A stretch of 64,000 nt of DNA from Clostridium_AM sp963780135 (GCA_963780135.1 CAWAAR010000001.1:868001-932000); one strand, 5' to 3'. Counted from the first letter of the stretch, positions 34,464 through 44,370 are shown. Numbers and translations: made by a program. The notes: generated by a model not told the origin, from the sequence alone.

Positions 34464-37103
34464 TTATTTACTTGATCGTGGATTTTTAATCTGAGCTTGT
34501 GCTGCAGCAAGTCTTGCTACCGGAACTCTAAATGGTGAACATGATACATAATCAAGTCCAACTTCATGGCAGAATTCAACAGAAGATGGATCTCCACCAT
34601 GTTCTCCACATATTCCAAGATGAATATCTTTTCGTGTGGATCTTCCAAGTTCTACAGCCATTTTAACAAGTTTTCCAACTCCATTTTGATCTAATTTCTG
34701 GAATGGATCAAATTCATATACTTTATTATCATAATAATCTCTCAAGAATTTTCCTGCATCATCCCTTGAAAATCCAAAAGTCATCTGAGTTAAATCGTTT
34801 GTTCCAAAGGAGAAGAATTCAGCTTCTTTAGCTATTTCATCAGCTGTGATAGCTGCTCTTGGTATCTCAATCATAGTACCAACCAAATATTTCATATCTA
34901 TACCTGATTTAGCTATTATCTCATCAGCAACCTTTACAACTACATCCTTTACAAATTTTAATTCTTTAACCTCTCCAACAAGTGGAATCATTATTTCAGG
35001 AACTATATCATATTTCTTTCTCTTTTTAACATCTATAGCCGCTTCTATTATTGCTCTCGTTTGCATTTCTGCTATTTCTGGATAAGACACTGTAAGTCTG
35101 CAACCTCTGTGTCCCATCATTGGATTAAATTCATGCAAGGATTCAATAGTTGACTTTAAATCTTCAAAAGTTAATTCCATTTCCTTAGCTAAATCCCTAA
35201 TGTCCTCTTCATCAGAAGGTAAAAATTCATGTAGTGGTGGATCCAGAAATCTTATAGTTACTGGTTTACCTTCCATTGCTTCATAGATTCCTATAAAGTC
35301 TTCTCTTTGCATTGGCAATAATTTTACAAGAGCTTTTCTTCTTTGATCTTCAGTTTTTGAAACTATCATTTCTCTTACTGCTGGTATTCTATCTTCATCA
35401 AAGAACATATGCTCTGTTCTACAAAGACCTATGCCTTCTGCTCCAAACTTAACTGCATGGATTGAATCTCTTGGAGTATCTGCATTAGTTCTAACCTTTA
35501 ACACTCTTATTTCATCTGCCCATGCCATAAAGATTCCAAAATACCCACTTATTTCTGGCTCTACTGTCTTAATAGCCTGACCATACACATTTCCAGTACT
35601 ACCATCTAGTGATATGTAATCACCTTTATGATACACATTTCCATTAGCTTCAAAAGTCTCAGCTTTTCCATTTATTCTTATATCACCACAGCCAGCTACG
35701 CAGCAAGTACCCATTCCTCTAGCAACTACTGCTGCATGTGATGTCATGCCGCCTCTAGCTGTAAGTATTCCCTCTGCTGCTGCCATTCCTTCTATATCTT
35801 CAGGTGAAGTCTCTAGTCTTACAAGTATTACTTTTTCTCCCTGATCATGATGCTCTTTAGCTTCTTCTGCCGTAAAATAAATTTTACCACAAGCAGCACC
35901 TGGTGATGCTGGAAGTCCTTTAGCTATCACTTGAGCATTTTTTATTTCTGTCTGATCAAAGTTTGGGTGTAAAAGCGCATCAAGCTGCTTAGGATCAACT
36001 TTAAGCACAGCCTGTTCTTTGGTTATTAGCCCTTCATTAACCATGTCCACAGCTACTTTCAATGCAGCTTGAGCTGTTCTTTTACCATTTCTTGTTTGTA
36101 AAAAGTATAATTTGCCTTGTTCTATAGTAAACTCCATATCTTGCATGTCTTTATAATGATTTTCTAGTCTTTGTGCTATACTCATAAACTCATCATAACA
36201 GCTTGGTAAATCTTCTTTTAATTTATTAATTGGCTGAGGTGTTCTTATACCCGCAACAACATCCTCACCTTGTGCATTAATTAAATATTCACCAAATATA
36301 AGTTTTTCGCCAGTAGCTGGATTTCTTGTAAATGCAACACCAGTTCCTGATGTTTCTCCCATGTTACCAAACACCATAGATTGAACATTTACAGCAGTTC
36401 CCCAGCTTCCTGGTATGTCATTTAATCTTCTATATACTATAGCTCTTGGATTATCCCAAGATCTAAACACTGCGGTTATGGATTCAATTAATTGTTCTTT
36501 AGGATCTTGTGGAAATGATTTTCCCATTTCTTTCTGATATATAGACTTGAATTTTTTAACTACATCTTTTAAATCTGAAGCACTTAAATCTGTATCAAAC
36601 TTAACTCCCTTATCTTCTTTAGCACCATCTAATACATCTTCAAACTTTCTTTTTTCAATTCCCATAACTACATCTGAAAACATTTGTATAAATCTTCTAT
36701 AAGAATCATAAGCAAATCTTTCGTTACCTGTCAATTTACTCAACGCTTCTACAGTTTCATCATTTAATCCTAAATTTAATATTGTATCCATCATTCCAGG
36801 CATAGAAACTCTAGCTCCTGATCTTACTGAAACTAATAAAGGATTTTCTACATTTCCAAACTTCTTACCTGCTTTTTCTTCAATAGTATTCAATGCTTCA
36901 TAAACCTGTTTAACTATGCTGTCATTTAATATTCTTCCGTCATCATAATATTTAGTACAAGCTTCAGTAGATACTGTAAACCCTTGCGGAACAGGTATTC
37001 CTAAATTCGTCATTTCTGCAAGATTAGCACCTTTTCCACCTAATAGGTTTTTCATAGTGGCATTACCTTCATTAAAAAGATATACGTATTTTTTGCTTTC
37101 CAT
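34464..37103 (-). CDS. ppdK: Pyruvate, phosphate dikinase
   Basis: PPDK interconverts pyruvate, ATP and phosphate with PEP, AMP and pyrophosphate, and in clostridia can work in glycolysis or gluconeogenesis. The 879-residue protein has an N-terminal ATP-grasp domain (LLGGKGANLAEMTNLGIPVP), the phosphohistidine domain with GGMTSHAAVVARGMG, and the C-terminal PEP/pyruvate barrel with RTEHMFFDEDRI, MMGHRGCRL and GICGEHGGDP. The start is ATG 37103, nine bases after AAAGGGG. An ATG at 37112 abuts that site and is rejected. It is preceded by a CcpN-like regulator gene. Confidence 0.97.
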   Translation of the reverse strand: MESKKYVYLFNEGNATMKNLLGGKGANLAEMTNLGIPVPQGFTVSTEACTKYYDDGRILNDSIVKQVYEALNTIEEKAGKKFGNVENPLLVSVRSGARVSMPGMMDTILNLGLNDETVEALSKLTGNERFAYDSYRRFIQMFSDVVMGIEKRKFEDVLDGAKEDKGVKFDTDLSASDLKDVVKKFKSIYQKEMGKSFPQDPKEQLIESITAVFRSWDNPRAIVYRRLNDIPGSWGTAVNVQSMVFGNMGETSGTGVAFTRNPATGEKLIFGEYLINAQGEDVVAGIRTPQPINKLKEDLPSCYDEFMSIAQRLENHYKDMQDMEFTIEQGKLYFLQTRNGKRTAQAALKVAVDMVNEGLITKEQAVLKVDPKQLDALLHPNFDQTEIKNAQVIAKGLPASPGAACGKIYFTAEEAKEHHDQGEKVILVRLETSPEDIEGMAAAEGILTARGGMTSHAAVVARGMGTCCVAGCGDIRINGKAETFEANGNVYHKGDYISLDGSTGNVYGQAIKTVEPEISGYFGIFMAWADEIRVLKVRTNADTPRDSIHAVKFGAEGIGLCRTEHMFFDEDRIPAVREMIVSKTEDQRRKALVKLLPMQREDFIGIYEAMEGKPVTIRFLDPPLHEFLPSDEEDIRDLAKEMELTFEDLKSTIESLHEFNPMMGHRGCRLTVSYPEIAEMQTRAIIEAAIDVKKRKKYDIVPEIMIPLVGEVKELKFVKDVVVKVADEIIAKSGIDMKYLVGTMIEIPRAAITADEIAKEAEFFSFGTNDLTQMTFGFSRDDAGKFLRDYYDNKVYEFDPFQKLDQNGVGKLVKMAVELGRSTRKDIHLGICGEHGGDPSSVEFCHEVGLDYVSCSPFRVPVARLAAAQAQIKNPRSSK

Positions 37104-37182
37104 AAGTAACATCCCCTTTGATTGTTTTTTTGCTATATTTTGTATATGTCAACGGATATTTATCCGTTTACTAACTTATAAT

Positions 37183-37824
37183 TTAGCCATTTTCCCCCAT
37201 TTTTACAAACAATCTTGTTATATTAGTTTTAGAAACTTTACCAACAATTCTAAGTACTTCTTTTGTACCATTAAAGGATTTTTCTACTACAGGTAAACTA
37301 TCTACCTCATGTTCCATTATCTTATGTGCAGATAAATATGCATTATCACTTTTTTCAACGAATACAATATTAGGCATCCTTGTCATTATTATACCTACAG
37401 GTACCTTATGCATGTCTGTACCCCCCATAGCTATCTTAAGAAAATCTTTTCTTGAAACTGCTCCAGTAAGCATTCCATTGTTTTCTATAAATAATGTTCC
37501 TACATCATTTAAGAATAAATGTACAATGGCATCATATACTGTTGTATTTTCATCCACCACTACAGGTTTTGACATTATATCCTGTACCTTGATATTTCTT
37601 ATATAATCATATACCAAGCTATAAGAAGGCTTTTGTGAATATATATACCCCACCTTTGGCTTTGCCTCTAATATATTTGTCATAGTTAGTACAGCCAAAT
37701 CTGGTCTTAGCGCAGCCCTTGTAACACTTAGTTTAGATGCCAATTGTTCACTTGTTATAGGCTCATGCTCTTTTACTAATTTTATGATTTGTTCCTGCCT
37801 TGGTGATAACTTGATAATGTTCAC
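37183..37824 (-). CDS. CcpN/YqzB-like HTH-CBS transcriptional regulator
   Basis: The 213-residue protein has a winged helix at about 1-60 (LSPRQEQIIKLVKEHEPITS, LSVTRAALRPDLAVLTM) and two CBS domains (about 72-205; VQDIMSKPVVVDENTTVYDA, GVSRKDFLK-like repeats). Bacillus CcpN represses gluconeogenic genes and senses adenine nucleotides. The position just before ppdK suggests control of that gene. The start is GTG 37824, which lies almost inside its GGGAGG site; the N-terminus matches CcpN well, so this start was kept, but spacing is poor. Confidence 0.88.
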   Translation of the reverse strand: MNIIKLSPRQEQIIKLVKEHEPITSEQLASKLSVTRAALRPDLAVLTMTNILEAKPKVGYIYSQKPSYSLVYDYIRNIKVQDIMSKPVVVDENTTVYDAIVHLFLNDVGTLFIENNGMLTGAVSRKDFLKIAMGGTDMHKVPVGIIMTRMPNIVFVEKSDNAYLSAHKIMEHEVDSLPVVEKSFNGTKEVLRIVGKVSKTNITRLFVKMGENG

Positions 37825-38070
37825 CCTCCCTCTATATTCTTAACTTTTAAATAAATGTTTTAGTTAAAAATCTGTATTTAGCTTTAGTTTATTATTTCTA
37901 TTTATTGTTATTATATCATTATACATCAATAAGTAATATATAACTTTTATTTTTTAACTTTGAATTAATTAAATATTCTCTATTAATTAGATTTTACTCC
38001 TAATTTCATTAATTATCTTTAAATTTTATTTATAAACATTTAATACAAATTATGTATTTATTTTATATTG
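37825..38070. other. A+T-rich intergenic region
   Basis: No gene or clear regulatory signal. It presumably holds the promoter of the CcpN-like gene. Confidence 0.4.
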
Positions 38071-38107
38071 CAATAAAAAGTCAGCAAATAAAATCTTATC
38101 GCTGACT
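38071..38107 (-). terminator. Terminator of the DUF4342 gene
   Basis: The minus-strand RNA has AGTCAGC and GCTGACT as a stem with an A+U-rich loop, followed by TTTTTATTG. Confidence 0.8.
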
Positions 38108-38126
38108 CCTCAAGTATTTTTCAGCT

Positions 38127-38708
38127 TTACTTATCCTTATCCTTATCCTCATTTTCTATATCTTCAAATTTCACAGTATACTTATAAATATTTTCTTCTT
38201 CTTTGTTTTCACTTTTATGTGAAAATTTTTCTTTCATTGTGTTTGCTGCATCAAACATTTTATCTTTTACATCTTGTACTGTATCTTTTACATTGGTTTT
38301 TATGATTTTATTTACTATTTCCACAGATCCATCATCTTTAGTAATTTCTATAGTTACTTTAGTAACTACTGCTGTTAACATACCTATCGCAATAAGTGGT
38401 GGCCATATTAGTGCTGTTAAAGTAGCTGCAATACCTGCATTAACAGGAATATCAACAATTATTTTATCATCTTTTTTCATTCTTATTCTATTTATATTTC
38501 CTTTTCTAACTAAATCTTTTATCCAATCCAAAAATTCATCTTTTGTGGTATATATGTTGTTCATAGTTGATTTTTCATTTTGTTCAATATATATTAATGC
38601 ATCAACTACATTTCCATCACAGGATTCTAAAGCTTCTTTAGCATCTGTATAGCTAACCCCTGTTCTTTCTCTTACAATATCAATTTTTTCTAATGTGATT
38701 TCACTCAT
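38127..38708 (-). CDS. DUF4342 protein with N-terminal UBA/EF-Ts-like domain
   Basis: The 193-residue protein has an N-terminal three-helix UBA/TS-N-like domain (VRERTGVSYTDAKEALESCDGNVVDAL, about 13-39), shared with EF-Ts. A DUF4342 domain follows (about 55-135, KKDDKIIVDIPVNAG plus a hydrophobic hairpin WPPLIAIGMLTAVV that may touch the membrane). The C-terminus is an acidic, lysine-rich tail. The function is not known. The start at ATG 38708 is behind AAGGAGTG. It closes the recO-era gene run. Confidence 0.82.
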   Translation of the reverse strand: MSEITLEKIDIVRERTGVSYTDAKEALESCDGNVVDALIYIEQNEKSTMNNIYTTKDEFLDWIKDLVRKGNINRIRMKKDDKIIVDIPVNAGIAATLTALIWPPLIAIGMLTAVVTKVTIEITKDDGSVEIVNKIIKTNVKDTVQDVKDKMFDAANTMKEKFSHKSENKEEENIYKYTVKFEDIENEDKDKDK

Positions 38709-38747
38709 TTATTTCACTCCTTTTTTAATAGTTTATCATTACATAGT

Positions 38748-39506
38748 TTAAATTCCACTGTGATTAAATTCTGTTAATGAAGTAAGTAAATCTAGGCTTT
38801 TAGGTCTTCTAAAGTAACTTTGATTAATAAATTGAGATAATACTTTGTAAATTTCCTGCTTTGTCTCTTTTGCTAGGTTGATTCTATATACATTTTCCAG
38901 AGGAATTTTAGATAAATATTTAATAGCATTATAAGCTGCATAACTTATATTAAATCCATTAACTTTTGAACATTCATTGCAAACTCCTCCTGAATATTGA
39001 AAACTAATGTAATTAGAAGAACTTATTTTTTTCCTGCATATACAACAGTTCTCTAAATTAAAACCATATCCTGTAGCTTGTAGCAGTTTTATTTCAAAGG
39101 CTCTAGCCAAAATTTCTATATCAACAGCATTATTTTTCATAAGATAAAAAGCTGTAATTAATAACTTAAAAAGCTCTCTATTGCTTTCTTCGTCTTGCAT
39201 AGATATATCTATCATTTCACAAAAATAAGACGCATAGGTTAATGTGTCTAAATCATTAAGTAACTGTTGAAACGATTCTATAACGGAACTTTCATTAATT
39301 ACATAGAGACTTTTTCCTTTAAAGACTACATAATCTCCGTAGCAAAATTGTAATGTATTAGTAAATAATTTATTACTACTTTTCTTTGAGCCTTTTGCAA
39401 TAGTTGATATTTTTCCCAATTTTTCACTGAATAACCAAACAAGCTTATCTGACTCTTTAATATCTTGAGTTTTTATAACTACAGCTCTGGTTTTAAATAT
39501 GGACAG
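38748..39506 (-). CDS. recO: DNA repair protein RecO with apparent CTG start
   Basis: RecO loads RecA in recombinational repair. With a start at CTG 39504-39506 the protein is 252 residues, the normal length, and begins with the conserved OB-fold strand SIFKTRAVVIKTQDIKESDK. The zinc finger CCICRKK...CNEC is present. No ATG, GTG or TTG lies in frame between the upstream stop and TTG 39419, which would remove the first strands of the OB fold. GGGGGTGG lies about seven bases before the CTG, so CTG initiation is plausible. A base error (ATG read as CTG) is the alternative. Confidence 0.85.
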   Translation of the reverse strand: MSIFKTRAVVIKTQDIKESDKLVWLFSEKLGKISTIAKGSKKSSNKLFTNTLQFCYGDYVVFKGKSLYVINESSVIESFQQLLNDLDTLTYASYFCEMIDISMQDEESNRELFKLLITAFYLMKNNAVDIEILARAFEIKLLQATGYGFNLENCCICRKKISSSNYISFQYSGGVCNECSKVNGFNISYAAYNAIKYLSKIPLENVYRINLAKETKQEIYKVLSQFINQSYFRRPKSLDLLTSLTEFNHSGI

Positions 39507-39567
39507 AAAACCACCCCCATAAGCAATTAATAATCGTCAACTATATTATGTCCATAGTGTTTATAAT

Positions 39568-40449
39568 TTATTTATATCCAAGTTCCTTTAAAAGACTTGA
39601 GCTATCTCTCCATTCTTTTTTTACCTTAACCCAAAGTTTTAGATTAACCTTAGTTCCTAAAAACTTTTCTATATCCTGTCTAGCATAAGTTGATATTTTT
39701 TTTAACATAGCTCCATTTTTACCTATTATTATACCTTTATGTGAATCTTTTTCACATAATATAGTAGCATCTATTTGATAAATATCTTTTTTGTCCTTTT
39801 TCATAGAAATAATTTCTACAGCTGTTCCATGCGGAACTTCTTGAGAAAGCAATCTTAATGCTTTTTCTCTTATAGTTTCTGCCACAACAAACCTTTCTTG
39901 TTGATCTGTAATCATGTCCTCTGGATAGTATTTAGGACCTTCTGGCATGTATTTTACCATAAGCTCTTTAAGAGCATCTACATTTTTTCCCTTTAGTGCT
40001 GATATAGGAATAATTTCTTTAAAATCCAATACTTGCGAATAATTATTTAAAGATTTTGCAACTCTTTCCTGCGTATTTTCATCAATTTTATTTAGAACTA
40101 AAAATACTGGTACATTATATTGTTTTAATTGTTCAAGTATAAACATATCTCCTTTTCCAATTTCATCATCTGGATTTGTAAGAAACAATATTAAATCTAC
40201 TTCTTTTACTGAATCTTGAGCAATTTTAACCATGTATTCACCAAGTTTATGTTTAGGTTTGTGAATACCAGGAGTATCAACAAATATAAGTTGAAAATCT
40301 TTTTCCGTAAGTATAGTTTGTATATTATTTCTTGTTGTTTGTGGCTTACAAGAAACAATAGATAATTTTTCTCCCATTATTGAATTTAATAATGTTGACT
40401 TTCCTACATTGGGTCTTCCTATTATTGTTATAAATCCTGATTTAAACAT
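39568..40449 (-). CDS. era: GTPase Era
   Basis: Era is an essential GTPase for 16S rRNA maturation and 30S assembly. The 293-residue protein has G1 GRPNVGKST, G3 DTPGIHKPKHKLGEYM, G4 NKID and the C-terminal KH domain with IIGKNGAMLKKI and LGTKVNLKLWVKVKKEW. The start at ATG 40449 is behind AAGGAGAG. It is 11 bases downstream of cdd and 61 bases upstream of recO in the conserved order. Confidence 0.97.
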   Translation of the reverse strand: MFKSGFITIIGRPNVGKSTLLNSIMGEKLSIVSCKPQTTRNNIQTILTEKDFQLIFVDTPGIHKPKHKLGEYMVKIAQDSVKEVDLILFLTNPDDEIGKGDMFILEQLKQYNVPVFLVLNKIDENTQERVAKSLNNYSQVLDFKEIIPISALKGKNVDALKELMVKYMPEGPKYYPEDMITDQQERFVVAETIREKALRLLSQEVPHGTAVEIISMKKDKKDIYQIDATILCEKDSHKGIIIGKNGAMLKKISTYARQDIEKFLGTKVNLKLWVKVKKEWRDSSSLLKELGYK

Positions 40450-40460
40450 TCATTCTCTCC

Positions 40461-40859
40461 TTATTTTTCCAAATCTTTTTTAGTAAAAGCTCCTGGTAAA
40501 ATTTCTTCTAAAGTTTTCACTATATATTCATTTTGATTTTTTCCAATTATTACTTTTGTATCTTTTGTAGAAAATTCTGCAATTACCTGTCTGCAAATAC
40601 CACATGGATATGTGTATTCATTTTCTGCACCAATTACAGCAATAGCTTTTATACCTTTATGTCCTTCTGATATCGCTTTAAATATAGCAGTTCTTTCTGC
40701 ACAATTAGTTGCACCATATGATGCATTTTCTATATTACAGCCTGTATATATGCTGTCATCTTCAGCAATCACAGCTGCTCCAACTCTAAAGTTAGAATAA
40801 GGCGCATATGCATTCTTCCTTGCTTCAATAGCATCAGCAAGCAATTCTTTGTAATCCAT
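40461..40859 (-). CDS. cdd: Cytidine deaminase
   Basis: Cdd deaminates cytidine and deoxycytidine for pyrimidine salvage. The 132-residue tetrameric type has the zinc motifs NAYAPYSNFRVGAA, CAERTAIF (Cys and catalytic Glu) and PCGICRQVI (two Cys). The start is ATG 40859, seven bases after GGAGG; ATGs at 40865 and 40886 are too close to or before that site. The gene sits between the dgkA-like gene and era as in Bacillus. Confidence 0.95.
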   Translation of the reverse strand: MDYKELLADAIEARKNAYAPYSNFRVGAAVIAEDDSIYTGCNIENASYGATNCAERTAIFKAISEGHKGIKAIAVIGAENEYTYPCGICRQVIAEFSTKDTKVIIGKNQNEYIVKTLEEILPGAFTKKDLEK

Positions 40860-41002
40860 AGCCATTCCTCCAAACATATTTTTCACTTTTATAAAACATT
40901 TACAAAATAATCAAATTATTGTAAATCAAAGTTTTTACATTTATTATAATTAAGTTGTAAATAAATTATAGCATTATCTTCATTCATTGCAATATTTTTA
41001 TT

Positions 41003-41704
41003 TTATCCAAATATTCTAAATAATAATACAGTGACCAAAATTCCAAAAATTCCCCCTACAACAACCTCTATTATAGAATGTACTTCAGAATCTACTCTGC
41101 TCTGTGCAACTATAAATGCCAATATGTAGCTTAAAGCTACTACTGATAATTGTCCAGTTATAAGAGCTATGGTGGTTGCTATAGAAAATGCTATGGCACT
41201 ATGACCACTTGGCATTCCACCTTTAAGTGGAGTACCTTCTCCAAAAATGGCTTTTATTACTAAAGTAGTAATACTTACAATAGCAAGTATTATAAAAATA
41301 ACATAAGGGCTGGTGCTTTTTACCTTCATTATAAGTATAAAGTTTATATACTTTAATTTATCCCAAAATATTATATATCCTACAACTACAGCATTTATAG
41401 CTGTTACTAAAACTCCACCAGCTGCTGCATTTTTAGCTAATTTAGCTAGAGGGTGGTAATAATTTGTAGTAGCATCCACTGCAAACTCTATAGCTGTATT
41501 CATAAGTTCAGCCATAATTACCATAGTAATAGTTATTGTTATAGCTAAAAGTTCTATTTTACTTAAATCATAAAAAAAGCAGGCAGTCAGAACTATCAGA
41601 GCTGAAAGCATATGTATCTTCATATTTCTCTGTGTTCTAACTGCATATATAATCCCTTCTATGGCATAATTAAAGCTGTCCAGCAGTTTTTTAACTTCTT
41701 TCAT
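41003..41704 (-). CDS. DgkA-PAP2 fusion (undecaprenol/diacylglycerol kinase fused to phosphatase domain)
   Basis: The 233-residue membrane protein has an N-terminal half (about 1-115) that is a Gram-positive DgkA/UdpK with the signature AELMNTAIE (65-73). The C-terminal half (about 130-233) is a PAP2 phosphatase with GGMPSGHSAIAF (162-173) and SRVDSEVHSIIEVVVGG. Kinase and phosphatase would act in opposite directions on undecaprenol or diacylglycerol lipids. The conserved Asp after Lys in the DgkA loop (usually AKD) is Asn92 here (LAKNAAAGG), which may weaken the kinase. Located between ybeY and cdd. Confidence 0.87.
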   Translation of the reverse strand: MKEVKKLLDSFNYAIEGIIYAVRTQRNMKIHMLSALIVLTACFFYDLSKIELLAITITITMVIMAELMNTAIEFAVDATTNYYHPLAKLAKNAAAGGVLVTAINAVVVGYIIFWDKLKYINFILIMKVKSTSPYVIFIILAIVSITTLVIKAIFGEGTPLKGGMPSGHSAIAFSIATTIALITGQLSVVALSYILAFIVAQSRVDSEVHSIIEVVVGGIFGILVTVLLFRIFG

Positions 41705-41733
41705 AACTTTCCTACCTTCTTTATATGTAATTG

Positions 41734-42234
41734 CTATCTTGTTAAGTTGAATTTTTCAAGTATTTCTTCTTCTCTTCTTCTCATAATTGTTTTTTCTTCT
41801 TCCTGCATATGATCATATCCTAGCAAATGGAGTATTGAATGTATTGTAAGATAAACTACCTCTCTTATAAAAGAATGTTGAAATTCTACGCTTTGCTGTT
41901 TTGCTTTTTCAAGAGAAAGAGCTATATCTCCTAGAACTAAGCTTCCATCATCTAAATCAGTATCTGGAAAAGTAAAATTTTCATAAGTATTTTTAAATAC
42001 CTTCCCTTTATCATAATCTAACATAGGAAAAGAAAGCACATCTGTAACTTTATCAATATTTCTGCTTTCCATATTTATTTCTTTTATTTTTTCATTATCA
42101 ACAAACACAACACTAACTTCACAAGGGATATTAACTTTCTCTTCCCTTAATGCGTATTCAATAATATTCACTATATTTTTTTCTATTTCTTCTGTAATTT
42201 CTACTTTGTTTTGTCTATTATCTATAAAAATCAT
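41734..42234 (-). CDS. ybeY: Endoribonuclease YbeY (16S rRNA maturation)
   Basis: The 166-residue metal-dependent RNase takes part in 16S rRNA 3' end maturation and 70S quality control. The zinc site HSILHLLGYDH (His-x3-His-x5-His) and the SFPMLDYDKGK segment are present. The start is ATG 42234, seven bases after AAGGGGTG. An ATG at 42261 would overlap pgpH and precedes the ribosome binding site. It lies 11 bases after the pgpH end. Confidence 0.94.
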   Translation of the reverse strand: MIFIDNRQNKVEITEEIEKNIVNIIEYALREEKVNIPCEVSVVFVDNEKIKEINMESRNIDKVTDVLSFPMLDYDKGKVFKNTYENFTFPDTDLDDGSLVLGDIALSLEKAKQQSVEFQHSFIREVVYLTIHSILHLLGYDHMQEEEKTIMRRREEEILEKFNLTR

Positions 42235-42245
42235 ATTTACACCCC

Positions 42246-44321
42246 TTATTTGTTTTTCCATTTATCTTCAGGATATTCTATTCTTTGATGATATATTCCT
42301 GTAAGTACTTTTAAAAATGATTTTCTTATTTTATTTATATCTTTTAGTGTAAGATTACAATTATCAAGCTGTCCTTCATTTAATCTAGCTTTTATAATAT
42401 TGTTTACCATTTCCTCAATTTTACCTTTAGTAGGTTCACTTATAGACCTTACTGCAGCTTCTACAGCATCAGCTAACATTATTATAGCACCTTCTTTGGT
42501 ATCTGGTATAGGCCCTGGATATCTAAAATCTTCTTCCTTAACATCTTCAGGTCTTTCACTAGAATTTTTCAAGGTAATATAAAAGTATTTTACAAGAGAT
42601 GTTCCATGGTGCTGCTCTATTATATCTCTTATTGCTTTAGGTACTTTATACTGTTTTGCTAATTCCACTCCATCCTTCACATGAGAAGTAATTATAAGTG
42701 TACTTAAATTAGGAGTAATTTTATTATGAGGATTATCATTTCCTAATTGATTTTCCTTAAAAAAATAAGGTCTCTTTATTTTTCCCACATCATGGTAATA
42801 AGCTGAAACCCTTGCAAGAACTGGATTTCCTCCTACTTCTTCTGCTGCTACCTCTGCAAGATTTCCTACTAAAATACTATGATGATAACTTCCAGGTGCT
42901 TCTATCAGTAATCTTTTAAGTAAAGGATGATTAGGATTTGATATTTCCAGTAACTTTATAGTAGTTATAATATCAAACGTACTCTCAAAAAATGGAAGAA
43001 GCCCAATAGTAAGAATACCAGATAATATACTTCCAATGCAAGCAAATAGAGCTTTTTGGGTTACATCTGCAATACTATTACTTAATAAAAATCCTACCGA
43101 AAATGTTAAAATTACATTCATAACAGCAATATATATAGACGAATATAAAATATCATTTCTTTGCTGCATTTTTTTTAATATCACAGAACCAATCACTACA
43201 TTTACTAATGCTAATATAGTTATTTCTGTATTAAATTCTACAGCTCCACTTATTAAAACACAGTTTAATACACTTATAGCTAGTGAAACTTTATAGTTTA
43301 ATAAAAGTGTGAAAATCATGGGAATGCAGGCCAAAGGTATCAAAAATGGTGAAATCACAGATAGGCTTCTAGCTAAAAGTATAGCTATACAATTTAGTAT
43401 ATTTACCATTATAAGCCTATTAGTATCTATATAAATATCATTATGATATTTATATAAATAAAACCACTCTAAAAACATTATTAATAATATTAATATACTT
43501 AAGCAAATATATATGTACCATTCAAAATGATAATTACTATTTAATAGTCCTAAGTTTTTTAATGTTTCTATTTGATATTTTGCAATTGGTTCTCCTTCTT
43601 TTACTATTATCTGATCCTTTTTTATCATAACAGGAACAACTTTTTTTATAGCATCTTTCTTTAACTGTTCAGTTTTATCTTTATCATAGAAGAAATTAGG
43701 CGTAATCAAAGAATATCCTAAGGTAGCTGCTATATCTTTTAAAGATTTAGGTATTTTTGATCCATTTACTTTAAGTTGTATGCTTTCTTGTGCTTTTTTA
43801 ATATCCTCCTGATTATCCTTTTGACTATTATCACTTATGTTATTATTATCATATATATCAGTCATTGTTTTATTTGTAAAATCTTCAACAATTTTTAAAT
43901 CTTCTTTAGTTAATCTTATTAATGTTAAATAATCATCATCCGACAAGCTTATTTCCACATTAGCCTTTAACTTTTGCAACTTATCTTTTTCATCACCTGG
44001 CGCATCTTTTATCTGCATTAATTTAGAGAAAAAAGAATTTATTTTATTTATACTTTCTGTCTTCACTTCTGTTTTTTTATTATATTGTATAGGTACAGAG
44101 TTTATGGATTGCTGCACTCTTGCTTCCGTAGATAGCTCATCTTTAACTTCTCTTGGAGCTTTTATGTCTACTCTAGCGATATCTCCCTCTTTCAAACTAT
44201 ACTTTTTTGTTACTACTGAAGTTACTAATACTGAATAAATAAATATAAATGTTAAAATAAAAGTAATTATTCTATTAGTTTTTTCTTTTTCAAAAAATTT
44301 CTTTAGTGATACTTTTTTCAT
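42246..44321 (-). CDS. pgpH: PgpH/YqfF-type cyclic di-AMP phosphodiesterase (7TM-HD)
   Basis: The 691-residue membrane protein has one N-terminal membrane segment, a large extracellular 7TMR-HD domain (about 45-275), seven further hydrophobic segments (about 280-460) and a cytosolic HD domain. Seen: HHSILVGNLAEVAAEEVGG, YYHDVGKIKRPYFFKENQ and a third His in SHVKDGVELA. The family hydrolyses c-di-AMP. The start is ATG 44321; a GTG at 44330 lies inside the AAGGTGG site. In most Firmicutes phoH lies directly upstream; here it is absent and a palindromic element is found instead. Confidence 0.93.
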   Translation of the reverse strand: MKKVSLKKFFEKEKTNRIITFILTFIFIYSVLVTSVVTKKYSLKEGDIARVDIKAPREVKDELSTEARVQQSINSVPIQYNKKTEVKTESINKINSFFSKLMQIKDAPGDEKDKLQKLKANVEISLSDDDYLTLIRLTKEDLKIVEDFTNKTMTDIYDNNNISDNSQKDNQEDIKKAQESIQLKVNGSKIPKSLKDIAATLGYSLITPNFFYDKDKTEQLKKDAIKKVVPVMIKKDQIIVKEGEPIAKYQIETLKNLGLLNSNYHFEWYIYICLSILILLIMFLEWFYLYKYHNDIYIDTNRLIMVNILNCIAILLARSLSVISPFLIPLACIPMIFTLLLNYKVSLAISVLNCVLISGAVEFNTEITILALVNVVIGSVILKKMQQRNDILYSSIYIAVMNVILTFSVGFLLSNSIADVTQKALFACIGSILSGILTIGLLPFFESTFDIITTIKLLEISNPNHPLLKRLLIEAPGSYHHSILVGNLAEVAAEEVGGNPVLARVSAYYHDVGKIKRPYFFKENQLGNDNPHNKITPNLSTLIITSHVKDGVELAKQYKVPKAIRDIIEQHHGTSLVKYFYITLKNSSERPEDVKEEDFRYPGPIPDTKEGAIIMLADAVEAAVRSISEPTKGKIEEMVNNIIKARLNEGQLDNCNLTLKDINKIRKSFLKVLTGIYHQRIEYPEDKWKNK

Positions 44322-44370
44322 TTTAACCACCTTTTTTGATCATCTGTTTTTATATTTTATCTCATAGTTG

